Below, piece after piece: positions 1 through 11,975 of a stretch of 64,000 bases of DNA. This DNA comes from Trifolium pratense (lineage: Eukaryota > Streptophyta > Magnoliopsida > Fabales > Fabaceae). Location of the stretch: positions 26,648,409-26,712,408 of the forward strand of contig NC_060065.1 of the NCBI RefSeq assembly GCF_020283565.1, written 5' to 3'. A program made the position numbers and the translations under genes. The notes beneath the pieces are model-generated. The model saw nothing but the letters and a program-made list of their open reading frames with translations. It was not told the origin of the DNA and ran no database searches. Within the stretch, counting starts at the first letter, position 1. The number at the start of each line of letters is the position of its first letter.

Positions 1-530
1 AATTTTTCTGTCATTCTCTTCCATCTCCTTCCTCTTCGTATGAACCTGTTACTCTTCGTATGGACCTGTTAGAATTTCCGGAAAAAAAAAACTCTCCTTT
101 TACTTCTTCTTTTTACTAAATGTCTCTCATTCTTCTTATGCAAATTCATCTCTTGCATAATTGTTAACATACTATAATGTAACCATGATTTTGGTATCAA
201 ATCTATATATTTCTTCAACAAATCTGGGTAGTTCTTCAACAAATCTGAGATTTATACTTGTTTGTATTTTGTCAGATTTTGACTTTAATATTTGATTTAA
301 CACTTTTTTTAATCGAATTAAAATCATAAATATATTAGAAATGACTTGTATGATGTTTTTGGGTTGTGATTTTTTATGTTAAAAATGCTCTGAAACGTGC
401 GACTTTTGGTTCCACATGTGCGGGTCGTAACCCGGGTCAGAGTGACCCGCTGGAGGTTGAAGATGATTCTTTTTTTTACGTTGGTTATATGGTATATAAT
501 TTAAGAAACTAAACCATTTAACAAGTAGCA

Positions 531-592
531 GCCTTGGCCCAGCGGTTGAGTGTTTAACCAAACTAGTAGGTCATGTGTTCAAACCTTGGCAG
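531..592 (+). repeat. tRNA-like module in left arm (SINE-type A and B boxes)
   Basis: The stretch reads like a degenerate tRNA: an A-box-like TTGGCCCAGCGGTTGAG at 534-550 and a B-box-like GTGTTCAAACC at 575-585, spaced as in a tRNA gene. It is not a functional tRNA gene because the acceptor stem does not pair convincingly. It could be the head of a tRNA-derived SINE or a captured tRNA pseudogene. Confidence 0.4.
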
Positions 593-740
593 TGACATTT
601 TTTTTGTGACTATTATTTATTACTTAAACGTTGCCATACATATTCAATTCATGGTTAAAAGTTAAAACATTTTTGTGAAATCCTGTTAATTTATATTTTA
701 AAAACTAACTAGATTTGTTTCTTTTTTTAAAAAAATTAAG

Positions 741-1455
741 TTTTCGATGAGACTGTTATTACAATCGGTTTCTATACATTAAAAATACGATCATCAAATT
801 TTTCATTCTTGTTGGTTTGTTAGTCCAATTATATGATATTGAACGGTCGGATTGATAAAATTCAAAATCTCCAATCAAAATCGATGGATGTAGTCAAACT
901 TTACGACCCTTTAATTAAAACCATGTTTTCGATGAGAACGTTATTACAAACGTTCAATATTTTCGGAGTTCGATCATCAAAATTCGTATTCCCATATGTT
1001 TGTTAGTCTGATTAGATTGATAAAATTCATAATATTTAGTCAAAAACGGTAGTTTTTGTCAAACTTCTTAGCATTTTCATTAAAACTAGTTTTATGATGA
1101 GACAATTATTACAATCGGTCTATACGTTCGAAGTCCGATCTTCAAATTTCTCATTCTAAGTCATTTGTCAGTCCAATTACGTGATATTGAACAGTCGGAT
1201 TTATAAAATTCGAAATTTTCAGTCAAAATCGGTAGTTTTAGTCAAACTTTATGGCCCTTTCATAAAAATTAGGTCTCAGATGAGATTATTATTACAATTG
1301 GTCTATACGTTTGAAGTTCGATCATCAAAATTCTCATTCTAATTCATTTGTTAGTCCAATTAAGTGTTATTGAACAGTCAAATTGATAAAATTTGAAATC
1401 TCCCATCAAAATCAATAATTTTAGTCAAATTTCATGTCTCTTTCATAAAAACTAC
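741..1455. repeat. Four-copy ~178-bp tandem repeat
   Basis: Units start near 741, 926, 1091 and 1272. Each begins with a GATGAGA...TTATTACAA block, continues with (G)ATCATCAAA...TCATTC and TTAGTCCAATTA...GATATTGAAC, and ends with TAGTCAAACTT...CTTTCATAAAAA. Copies are visibly diverged from one another. No reading frame is conserved across units. Confidence 0.7.
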
Positions 1456-2256
1456 GCTAACATTCTAGGGGGAAAATGCAAAAAAAAAATAAAATAATAA
1501 TTACACGTGGATAAAGCAAAACTTGCTAACATTATAGGGGTAAAACCTATTAACTCTATTTTTAAAATATAAATATAAATTTATTATTTTTATGATTAGA
1601 ATTTTAAATGCAAAATTGAAGGAGAAAATAAAAAATAAAAATAAGTAATTCTAGTAAAAAGATAAAAATTGAACGTAAATATGCAAGGTTTATTTACTCA
1701 TAATTCTAAGTAATTGCTTAATTTGAATTTAAAAATATATATTACTCATAATTAATTAAAGAGTGGCGACTCAATTAGTTACTCCCTTCGTAGTACTTTA
1801 TAAGCAAAAATATATTTTATCAGTTCATTGTATATTTAATGTATCTAGTCTGCATTAGTGTTACAGATCAAAAGTAATAAGAATAGAGTTTAAAGACTCG
1901 TGCATTCGCACTGGTCATTGACTTTTTTTTATAAGAACACAAGTCATTGACTTTTATTCGATATTTAAGTTTGTCATTATATCATGGTAGAAAATTTATT
2001 CATAATTAAATATTTAAAAATTTATTATATAATATTGTTAAAATATAAGTGAAACTATTGTGCTATTTTTTGTAAAACTTATTAAATAAATAAATTTGAT
2101 TATAATTATCAATGATAAACTATCAAATTTTTTATGTATCCATCACAAATAATGATCCCGTGTATATTTTTTAATAAAAAAATTTGAAATTTGATTAGGA
2201 ATATTTTGGATAATTTAATAAATTTGATAGTAATTAACTTTATTGTATTATTATTA

Positions 2257-2298
<42 letters not shown>

Positions 2299-2710
2299 CA
2301 ATAGTTGTATTTATTTATGAAAAATGTTATTTATGTTTTTTTTTTTATGAAAAATATTATTTATATTTCTATTTCTACATTCTTATAATCTATTTTAGTG
2401 AAATTACAATTAAGGTTATAAAACTTGAAACATGATTAAAAATAATAAGGATAAATTAGTAACTTTGGTGGTAATATATTTTAATATATTAATAATAGAT
2501 AACATCACTCAAAAGTTACACCGATATAATTTGATTCCTTCCATATATAATTAAGTAATTAATTAATTTCCACAAAATATTAAGTAATTAATAAATGATT
2601 CCTTCCATATATAATTAAGTAATTAATTAATTTCCACAAAATATTAAGTAATTAATAAATTTTACCATATACCACTTTAGGCCAACGTTTAAGTAATAAT
2701 TTTATAAATT
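1456..2710. repeat. AT-rich non-coding stretch with simple repeats
   Basis: No gene is visible. The stretch contains an (ATT)n microsatellite at about 2247-2300 and a perfect two-copy 64-bp tandem duplication (2533-2596 and 2597-2660, each starting GATTCCTTCC). The rest is ordinary AT-rich sequence between the inverted-repeat arms. Confidence 0.7.
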
Positions 2711-2721
2711 TTCGCAAAAAA

Positions 2722-2790
2722 GTGGCATAGCATGGACTTGAACACAAGACCTGCTGCTTGATTAAGGAATCAGTTACCGCTGCGCCATAC
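2722..2790 (-). repeat. tRNA-like module in right arm (SINE-type A and B boxes)
   Basis: On the minus strand this reads TGGCGCAGCGGTAACTG (A box) followed by GTGTTCAAGTCC (B box, complement of 2733-2744). It is the mirror-image counterpart of the module at 531-592 and better preserved: GCAGCGGTAA and TTCAAGTCC are close to true tRNA boxes. A longer interval separates the boxes, as in tRNAs with a large variable arm. Confidence 0.45.
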
Positions 2791-5660
2791 ATGATAGTTG
2801 TGTTGTTATTTAGTTCTTTAATATATATATATCACAAACGTTACATCAAAACAGCATCATCTTCAACCTCCAGCGGGTCACAGCGACCCGGAATATGACC
2901 CGCATATGTATATCAAAATTCGCACAAAAACTACAATTAATAACCCAGAAAAATCATACATAATATATTTCTGATTTTAATTTTGATTAAAAATGTGTTA
3001 AATCAAATATCAAAATCCAGATCTGACAAAATGTGAACAAATACTTAGAGTTGCTGAAGAACTTCACCCAGATTTATGGAAGAAATACCCGGATTTGATA
3101 ATCTAACGATCTTAACACAAAATTATCAAGTTTTAAACATCAAAACATAAGATTTTAAAAAATTCTGAAGTTGTGAATCCCATAAAAAAAACGTTTTTCT
3201 TTGATTGCTCCCTCCATGATTGTTGAAAAAACATAAGATTTGTGACATTAGATTCCTAAAATCATGATCTACAAAAATCTTATAATATTTCACTGCAATT
3301 TGTTGGATATTTGTTGGATATCAAGTTTCGAAATTTTGAAAAAAGAATATGACGAAAATAATCTGGAAAGTAAGAAAAGAAGAAGAATTTATAGATGAAA
3401 ATATAAAAATGTTCACTTGCAAATCTGAAGATGAAACGAAAAACCAATGTTAAAATTAGAGGGTTTTTTTTGCAATTACATTATTCTAACATACTAGCCT
3501 TGCAAATTTTATATTTTTTATTACATAAATAATAGATGATAGATCAAATGGTTTAGATTGTGCCAACTCAAATGGGTACCTCAGCCCATTTTAATGGAAT
3601 GGGTAGATAAGAATTTGCCTTTGCTAGCTTACTCTAGATTGCATGGATAGTGGATACAGGTATGAAACATATGCAGCTATATAGTTTTTGGAATGGATAC
3701 GGGAGGATATATTATATATAACCATTAAAAAATAAAATATTTAAAAAGAAAAAAAAAATTATGGGTATTTCTAACTTGTGCCCTAAGCCCCTAAGAGCAC
3801 ATGTAAAGGAACCCAAAAGTAAAAAATTTGCGTTGAAAAAAATAAATAAAACTTTTAAAAAGTAGAATGCACGAGTTTTAGGTCAGATATTTCTAAATTG
3901 AGTTTCTTGACATGTGCTGTTACAGCGAGTTAGTCGTCTCCCTTTTTAATTAACATTCTAACTCAATGTCCTAATTAAATTTCATAAAATACATCAAGAG
4001 ACAAAAATACAAAATATGATATAATTTGATAAGTACTATGAAGTAGCAATTGTTTCAGTTAGTAGCAAGCTGAACAAATCACAGTTAGTAGCAAGCTGAA
4101 CAAATCAGCAGTAAAACAGGACATGTATGAAGAAATAAAATATTATGCCAAAGATAAACCAAATCACAGGAAGAAAAAATTTCTGAAAACGGAAATTCAT
4201 AATAATACCTTCAAAAACCTTCGGCGCAGTGATAAGCTGCGCTCCAAAGGTTCGTCGTAGGAAGGGCCTGAAGTTAAAACTCTGTCCGAAAGAACTGATT
4301 TCACTCCCAACAAATTTCAGGAAAAAGATGGAGAAAAAAAGTATATATTCATTAACGTCATGTGATCATAGAATCTGTCATTCAACATTAAGATTCGATT
4401 CCTTAAAAAAAAAAAAATTAAGATTCGGTAGAAATCCCTAATTGATTTGAGTGACTCAATAGTGAATAGCTAAAATTTCAATTTCATTGAAACCCTAAAT
4501 ATTTGATTTTAACCCAAAATTTTAATTGCCTAATTGAATTGAAACCCAAAAAGAATTTGAATTTGCATATTTAATGAATTTGAATTGTGCAGATATTAAG
4601 AAAAAACTACTGTACACCAAAGCGCAATATTGATCGGTATAGATTATGGATAAAAATTCAAAACGCAATATTTCAACACAGCGGGCTAAGTGTTTTTTCC
4701 CCAAATTTTCATTTTCACAATCTCATTGCAAATTCTCAAAATTTCTCTATTCCTATCGATTATACCTTCAATTGATTCCTTCTTCAATGAATTTCACGCT
4801 CGTCCATCAATCGCGACCTACAAAACTTTCAAAACCCTCATAATCGTCCGGTTCTTCTCTACTCAGTACTCACGAACCAAGAACCTGTTCTTGTTCTTCT
4901 CTATTCCTTTCCTATTTCCAAATTTCTCTAACGCGACGCAAGAATCCCTTCAAGACTCATAAACGCTTGAAACCCTAAAGTTTTGAAACGCTACGAAGGT
5001 ACTTGCGATTCACAAGGTATATTTACTTTTGAAACCCTAAATTTTCTTTTTTCCCATTATTGATATAATATAATAATTGCTCTTTATTATTGTATTGACC
5101 TAAATTTTATCTTAATTTTCTTCTTGTTCTTGTATGCGATTATTGACCTAAATTTTATCTTAATTTTTGTTGTTGTTGTTGTTGTTGTTGTATGCCATCG
5201 ATTATTATAGTTTCGACACACACACACACAACATGTTTGATGAAATGTTTCATTGGAATCACCCATACATTCATCTCCTATTTATCGATACCCATTTCCC
5301 AGAATCCAATTATTGTGTTGTGTGAAACAATGTATTCGATGAAATGTTCCATTGCATCACACACGTTTATTTCTAAATTTTTCTAGAGGTAGTTCAATTC
5401 TCGTGTTGTCACTTGTCACACAATCACATAGAAACTCTGTTTCTAGCCCATTCATTTTCTAAGCAGGTTCACCCCTTTTTGACAACCAAATGTCATAATT
5501 TGATTTTTTGTAGTTTTCTATTTTAAGTTTTGATGTGCTCTTAGTATTGACAACCTGTGCATACCCAGGAACTGAATCAAGACAATGAGTGCATTTTCTA
5601 TGTTTTAAATTTCATTGAGTAACTACTCCTGTTCTCTTGTACAGAAAAAAGAACACAATT

Positions 5661-5786
5661 ATGGTGCAGTTGCAGAGGCATATTTTTTCGATTCTTCGTT
5701 GTAATCTTAAGAGAGTGGAGCATACCAATAGTTCGGCTACAAACCTTGTAATCTATCGCTTTGATTCTTCTCTTTCACAAGGTTAA
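5661..5786 (+). CDS. Short ORF or first coding exon (41 codons), function unknown
   Basis: An ATG lies 17 bases after a plausible splice acceptor (TTGTACAG). It opens a 41-residue frame beginning MVQLQRHIFSILRC, rich in Arg and hydrophobic residues and poor in acidic ones at its start, as in an organelle-targeting presequence. It runs to a potential donor (CACAAG|GTTAAA), after which a stop follows in the intron. A following block (about 5895-5965, ending AG|GTAAAT) could continue the frame if the acceptor is the AG before TTACAGAGCC. The copy at 19522 keeps the frame. No family is recognised; it could equally be a decayed or non-coding exon. Confidence 0.25.
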   Translation: MVQLQRHIFSILRCNLKRVEHTNSSATNLVIYRFDSSLSQG

Positions 5787-6239
5787 AAGTGTTTCTTCTA
5801 TTCCTATTTTTTATATTTTTTAAATTTTCTAGTCACAAGTTACTCACGTTTGCAAGGTTTATTAAGAACATTTTTTTTGGGTATTGTAGATTAGTTACAG
5901 AGCCAATGGTCAACAAGTTTGCCAAGTATCTTGAGGCCTTTTTATCATTGTTTTCAATATCAGGTAAATTCTTGTTTCAAATGCACCATTATCACTGATG
6001 TATTCATGTTTCAACAAATCATCATTGTTCCGTGATAAGCAATCTAGTACTAAGTGTTCCGTGATATTTATAATGTCAAAATTTACAAGAAAAGTACATG
6101 ATGCACACTTTATTTATTATGTAAAAGTTTACAATGCTTTAAGTGCATTATGAGTGTGAATTTGTATTCACAATATAAGGATGGTATCTACTGAGTTTTT
6201 ATGACTTGAATGCAATTCTATACTGCAAGATAAAATATG

Positions 6240-9230
6240 AGCCTAAATTTTGAGACTATTGGCTTCCTCGGATGACACGAAAGTAATACATGAATATTAT
6301 TAGTTATATAAATAAACTGTTGCTAGTATTTGGAAGCAACTGTTGCTAGTATTTGGAATCCTCATTGACCGTAAAAAACATTACGAACTCTTTACTCATA
6401 ATGTAAAAGTTGCCTGATGCCTTCGATGCGATATTGATATGAATTGAATTTGATTCCTTCATAATATAAGGTATGGATTATTGGATGCCGCGATGACCCG
6501 AAAGGAATCAATGAATATTATTTGTTATATAAATTGTTGCTTGTATTCGGATGCCTCATAGACCGTAAAAAACATTATGAACACTTTACTCATAATGTAA
6601 AAGTAGCCTGATGCCTTCGATGTGATATTGATATGAATTGAATTTGATTCATTCATAATATAAGGGATGGATTATTGGATGCCTCAATGAACCGATGGGA
6701 ATCAATGAATATTATTTGTTATATAAATTGTTGCTTGTATTTGGATGCCTCAATGACCGTAAAAAACATTATGAACTCTTTACTCATAATGTAAAAGTTG
6801 CTTGATGGCTTCGATGCGATATTGATATGAGTAGAATTTGATTCGTTCATAATATAAGGGATGAATTATTGGATGCCTCAATGACCATATAGGAATCAAT
6901 GAATATTGTTTATTATATAGATAGTTGATAGTATTTGAATGCCTCATTGACCGACAAAAACCATTATGAACTCTACTCATAATGTAAAAGATGCCTGATG
7001 CCTTCAATGCGATATTGATATGAATTGAATTTGATTCGTTCATAATATAAGAGATGGATTATTGGATGCCGCGATGATCCGAAAGGAATCAATGAATATT
7101 ACTTGTTATATAAATTGTTGCTTGTATTTGAATGCCTTATTGACCGTAAAAACATTATCCACTCTTTACTCATAATGTAAAAGTAGCTTGATGCCTTCGA
7201 TTTGATATTGATATTAATTGAATTTGATTCGTTCATAATATAAGGGATTGATTATTGGATGCCTCAATGGCCCGATAGGAATCAATGAATATTGTTCACT
7301 ATATAAATATAAATAGTTGATAGTATTTGGATGCCTCATTGACCGTCAAAAAACATTATGAACTCTACTCATAATGTAAAAGTTGCATGTTGCCTTTGAT
7401 GCAATATTTATATGAATTGAATTTGATTCGTTCATAATATAAGGGATGGATTATTGGATGCCACGATGGCCCGAAAGGAATCAATGAATATTATTATAAA
7501 TTGTTGCTAGTATGTGGATGCCTCATTGACCGTAAAAAACATTATGACCACTTTACTCATAATGTAAAAGTTGCCTGATGCCTACGATGTGATATTGATA
7601 TGAATTGAATTTGATTCGTTCATAATATAAGGATGGATTTTTGGATGCCTCAATGACCCGATTGGAATCAATGGATATTGTTTACTATATAAATAGTTGA
7701 TAGTATTTGGATGCCTCATTGACCGTCAAAAAAATTATGAACTCTACTCATAATGTAAAAGTTGCATGATGCCTTCGATGCAATATTGATATGAATTGAA
7801 TTTGATTCGTTCATATAAGGGATGAATTGTTGTATGCCACGATGACCCGAAAGGAATTAATGAATATTATTTGTTATATAAATTGTTGCTAGTATGTGGA
7901 TGCCTCATTGACCGTAAAAAATCATTTTGAACACTTTACTCATAATGTAAAAGTTGTCTGATGCCTTCGATGTGATATTGATATGAATTGAATTTGATTC
8001 GTTCATAATATAAGGATGGATTATTTGATTCCTCAATGACCCGATAGGAATCAATGAATGCTATTTACTATATAAATAGTTGATAGTATTTGGATGCCTC
8101 ATTGACCGTCAAAAAACATTATGAACTCTACTCATAATGTAAAAGTTGTCTGATGCCTTCCATGCGATATTTATATGAATTGAATTTGATTCGTTCATAA
8201 TATAAGGGATGGATTATTGGATGCCGCGATGACCCGAAAGGAATCAATGAATATTATTTGTTATATAAATTGTTGCTAGTATGTGTATGCCTCATTGACC
8301 GTAAAAAATATTATGAACACTTTACTCATAATGTGAAAGTTGCCTGATGCCTTCGATGTGATATTGATATGAATTGAATTTGATTCGTTCATAATATAAG
8401 AGATGGATTATTGGATGCTTCGATGACCCGAAAGGAATCAATGAATATTGTTTGTTATATAAATTGTACCTGTTGCTTGTATTCGGATTCCTCATTGACC
8501 GTAAAACTCATTATGAACTCTTTACTCATAATGTAAAAGTAGCTTGATGCCTTCGATGTGATATTGATATGAATTGAATTTTATTCCTTGATAATATATG
8601 GGATGGATTATTGGATGCCTCAATGACCCAATAGGAATCAATGAATATTATTTGGTTATATTAATTGTTGCTTGTATTTGGATGCCTCATTGACCGTAAA
8701 AAACATTATGAACTCTTTACTCATAATGTAAAAGATGCATGATGCCTTCGATGCGATATCAATATGAATTGAATTTGATTCGATCATAATATAAAGTATG
8801 GATTTACTGGATGACTTGATGACCCGAATGCAATCAATGAATATTGTTTGTTACGTAAACTGTTTCTAATATTTGGATGCCTCAATGACCGTAAAAAACA
8901 TTATGAACTCTTTACTCATAATGTAAAAGTTGCTTGATGGCTTCAATGCAATATTGTTATGAATTGAATTTGATTCATTCCAAATATATGAGATGGATTA
9001 TTGGATGCCTCAATGACACGGAAGGAATCAATGAATATTATTTGTTATATAAATTGTTGCTAGTATTTGGATGTCTTGTTGACCCTAAAGAAACATTATG
9101 AAATCTTTACTCAATATTTGAAAGTTGCATGATGCCTTCAATGCGATGTTGATGTGAATTGAATTTGACCCTTAGGGATGGATTATTTAATGCCACGATG
9201 ACCTGAAACGATTCACGAATATTATTTATT
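6240..9230. repeat. Fifteen-unit tandem array, period ~194 bp, with internal hairpin
   Basis: The marker GGATGCCTCATTGACCGT recurs near 6350, 6550, 6744, 6938, 7131, 7330, 7518, 7709, 7898, 8092, 8288, 8484, 8683, 8876 and 9069, a spacing of about 190-200 bases. Each unit then carries ACATTATGA-(9 nt)-TCATAATGT, a perfect 9-bp stem in most units, a GATGCCTTCGATGCGATATTGATATG block, and a second half-unit with GGATGCC(G/T)C(G/A)ATGACCCGAAAGG. The array sits in what would be an intron of the copy A gene candidate. The end units (9069 onward) are the most diverged and match the older units kept in copy B. Confidence 0.85.
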
Positions 9231-10244
9231 CCATAAAATGTTGTTAGTATTAAGGATGATATCTATTGTATGCTTATAAACTTCAGTATCTAAATGCAAC
9301 TACTATATAAAGTGATTTGCAGATACAATGTTATCAAGTGTGTTGGATTAGCCTATGAACTGAAGTACTTATGTTGTAGAAGGATGTCTGATTTGCATGT
9401 TGGAGATCAATGGAGGAAATTCTCATAACTATGAAGGCTTAGAGGTCGAGGATCTCTACTACAACGAATATAATTGTCCCGTGAAAATGAGGACGGTATG
9501 GAGGATAACACTGAAAAAGGTTGCTAGCCTTTCTGCCCCAAAGTAACAAAATATGAATTTTTAGGTAAGAAAATATCATACTTTCACTTTCAATGTCTGG
9601 GGTATTCAATTATGCTTTTAGAGAGGCTGATATTGTCATGTAATTGCCCAAATCTTTGTAACTAAGCATGTTGTCCACTGTTGGATATGTCCTGTTTCCC
9701 TTGATATTTGATTTGATAACATGTTCTATTTCTATTAAATACTTGAAAGTATAATTGTCTAGTTACACACTGCACTGCCCAAATTGTTGAATGTGTGATC
9801 TAAATAAGTTTAATCTTTTCTGCCAATGATTGAAAAGAAAGTGCTTATTGATTCTACAAGTGATAACATTGACATAGGATTTATATTCATGGTAGTTTGT
9901 TAACCTTTTAGATTTATTATGAGACAATTGGCCCTGAGATTGAGACTGTGGTGGGAACATTGTTGTTTTGTTTGCAGGATAATAATTTTGGGGGTAAAAG
10001 AATAACAGATGCAAGGAACTTTGTCAATGAGATAAAATCATATATCAAAGGTTTTTTATTTGTTTCTACTCATGTTTTAGGTTGTAAGTGAATGTAGAAA
10101 CAAGTTTTAATTTTTATTTTTGCCAGTTCTGGATATGGACGAAAGGCATCTGATCTTACCACTATGTATGTGTCTTTTTGGCTTTTGGTCTTCTATTGCT
10201 ATTTTACTATTGCTATTGCTATCTTTTGGTCTTCATTTATAATA

Positions 10245-10406
10245 AGGTTAAATAAGATTTTGGTCCCCTGTAAAATAAAATCGAACTTAAAGGGACCAAA
10301 TGTACAAACAGTGATATTTAGAAGGACTATAAAAGTGCGATTTTATTTTACAGGGACTAAAAACAAAATTCTAAAATTTTAGAGGGACTAAAAACATACT
10401 TAAACC
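10245..10406. mobile_element. Mutator-like MITE, copy A (162 bp, internally deleted)
   Basis: A short element with terminal inverted repeats containing GGTTAAATAAG...GGTCCC and GGGACTAAAAACATACTTAA, flanked by the 9-bp direct repeat TTTATAATA (10236-10244 and 10407-10415). It matches the 191-bp element in copy B at the same place but lacks about 30 bases of its left arm, and is the same length as the copy in C. Confidence 0.75.
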
Positions 10407-11975
10407 TTTATAATATTACATGTTTGATTGGTCCTTTGTCACCACTAAGCAAATTTTCCCCATCCAAAACAAATATTTTTCTACAAATTGTGGGAACAAC
10501 TCTTAATATTTATCTTTGTTACATTCTATAATTCTATTGCTTTTCAGCTAGGTATTTGGTGTAGAACCAACTGAAAGTGAAGTTCTGTATATTTGTTCTT
10601 TTGTCTACAGTCCTCTATATAGCTAATTAAGTGTGTGTAAATAATATGCTCTATTGTTTTGTGGAATTAAGATTAGAAGTTAAGACATCCAAATACCCAT
10701 TTTTAATATTTAATCAGTGTATCAGACTATGTAGATGTTCCGTATTACATATGATAAACAAGAGAATTGGGACCCATCCAACTTGGATCAGGGAAAATGA
10801 AAACTTGGTGAAGGGACTTGTGCAGAGATGTCCTGATTGGACATAATCTGCAGGCTACAGCTACAAAGTCAATAGTGCCGGTATGTATTTCAGAGGAGGA
10901 GATCCTCTCAAGTGACTCTATTCTCCGGTAAAATCCTGTCCATTCATTCTTTTATCACATAATTTTAATTATTAATAAAATTGTGAAGGGTGGGGATACA
11001 CATGGGAATCCCTCCGGTGATAATCCCACGGGAGACAACCCTATCCCGTATTTCAATGTGCATAGTAATGACTATAGGAGTCTAGGACGTGAAATGAAAA
11101 TTATTCGAAAACGAAAAGTTAATGAAAATTATTGGTCTGCTTGGAGTCACTGTGGGAGGGGGCGAATGCGCGTTTTTTTTAAGTTACAAACTGTAGCTTT
11201 GCAATTTTTGTAAGGGAGAGGATGTCTTGATGACCCTAAAGTAAACTGCATTAAGAGCTTCTGCATTTATAAATATGCACAAAGTAATAAATAAAATTTT
11301 AAATATGCATGGTGAGTACTCAATATATTTGAGATGTGGTTTGCTTCATGCATAATGAGGTTTGTGCGACTTGATTTTCTATTTGAAAGCTCTAGATTAT
11401 TATCATAGCCAACGTTTCATGAGTTAATTAAGGTCTGATGTGTGAATGACCAACATGTTATTGAGACTACATGTTTTGTTTGTGTGTATCAAAGATTTGA
11501 TGTGCCCTATGAATATGTGCATAATTGGTGTCTGCCTGCATAAGTATGCATGACTATCATGATTTTTTTATTAAATGACAATGAAAGGTTCTGTTATAAT
11601 ATGATTTGAATGCTTATATAAAAATTGATCAACTACGTATAGGAATTAGAAGTAGGGAAAGTGATCCATAGGATGTAAGGTTTTCAGATTTTGGAAGTGG
11701 GTTATACTTATAAGGATTATCACTTCAGATTTTAATTGATTTATGTTCCGGTAAGTCTAGGTCATTTGAAAAATGACAAGTGATTTAGGTCATCATAGAT
11801 TATGGATAACTAGTTAAGAAAACCACAGATGATGCAAGGTGGCTAAAAAATTCAACCATCATATTTTTTCTCTTCCTATATACAAATATTCTGCATAAGT
11901 GTGCAGAAATCATGCTTAAATATGAGTTTTATGAATCTTGGTACACGACAGATTGATTTAGTTCGTTGCGTTGAA

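Larger units (their letters stand above)
1..3490. mobile_element. Inverted-repeat (foldback-like) element, non-coding
   Basis: The left arm (about 180-620) and the reverse complement of the right arm (about 2710-3135) align over roughly 400 bases with moderate divergence. Shared landmarks are a GTCAGAT...ATTTGATTTAACAC block, the pair GACCCGCTGGAGGTTGAAGA (left 449-468; right on the minus strand near 2863-2882) and a tRNA-like module. No transposase reading frame is visible between the arms. The outer limits are uncertain: the left arm may begin before the window, and arm similarity beyond 3135 is weak up to about 3490. No target-site duplication could be assigned. A Mutator-like foldback element or an old inverted duplication are both possible. 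Confidence 0.5.
3620..11975 (+). repeat. Duplicated segment, copy A (decayed multi-exon gene candidate)
   Basis: From about 3620 this segment matches copy B (from about 17510) almost base for base to about 6720; its 3' half (from about 8957) matches copy C (from 24078). It looks like a gene: a promoter/leader with three telo-boxes (AAACCCTAA at 4490, 4970, 5032), a possible 5'UTR intron (donor CACAAG|GTATAT near 5013, acceptor TTGTACAG near 5643), a short ATG exon at 5661, and later exon-like blocks bounded by AG and GT near 5895-5965, 9960-10050 and 10130-10160, plus a 49-codon open stretch (ATG 9397, stop 9546). I cannot recognise a product. Compared with B, copy A lacks about 1.5 kb of old repeat units (equivalent of 20780-22310) but has an expanded array at 6240-9230. 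Confidence 0.7.

Noticed and set aside
531..592. Functional tRNA gene
   Set aside because: A and B boxes are recognisable but stems, anticodon arm and acceptor pairing are not convincing; treated as tRNA-like only.
6780..7043. 87-codon minus-strand frame within the tandem array
   Set aside because: It simply reads through repeat units; its internal repetition mirrors the 194-bp units and the frame is not kept in other units.
6240..9230. C/D-box snoRNA cluster (many ATGA and CTGA motifs)
   Set aside because: The motifs come from the repeated GATGCC/ATGACC blocks; no consistent C-box to D-box spacing with terminal stems could be seen.
10164..10382. 72-codon frame shared with 25289-25507
   Set aside because: It reads through the Mutator-like MITE, and the copy B MITE disrupts it; no protein-like composition.
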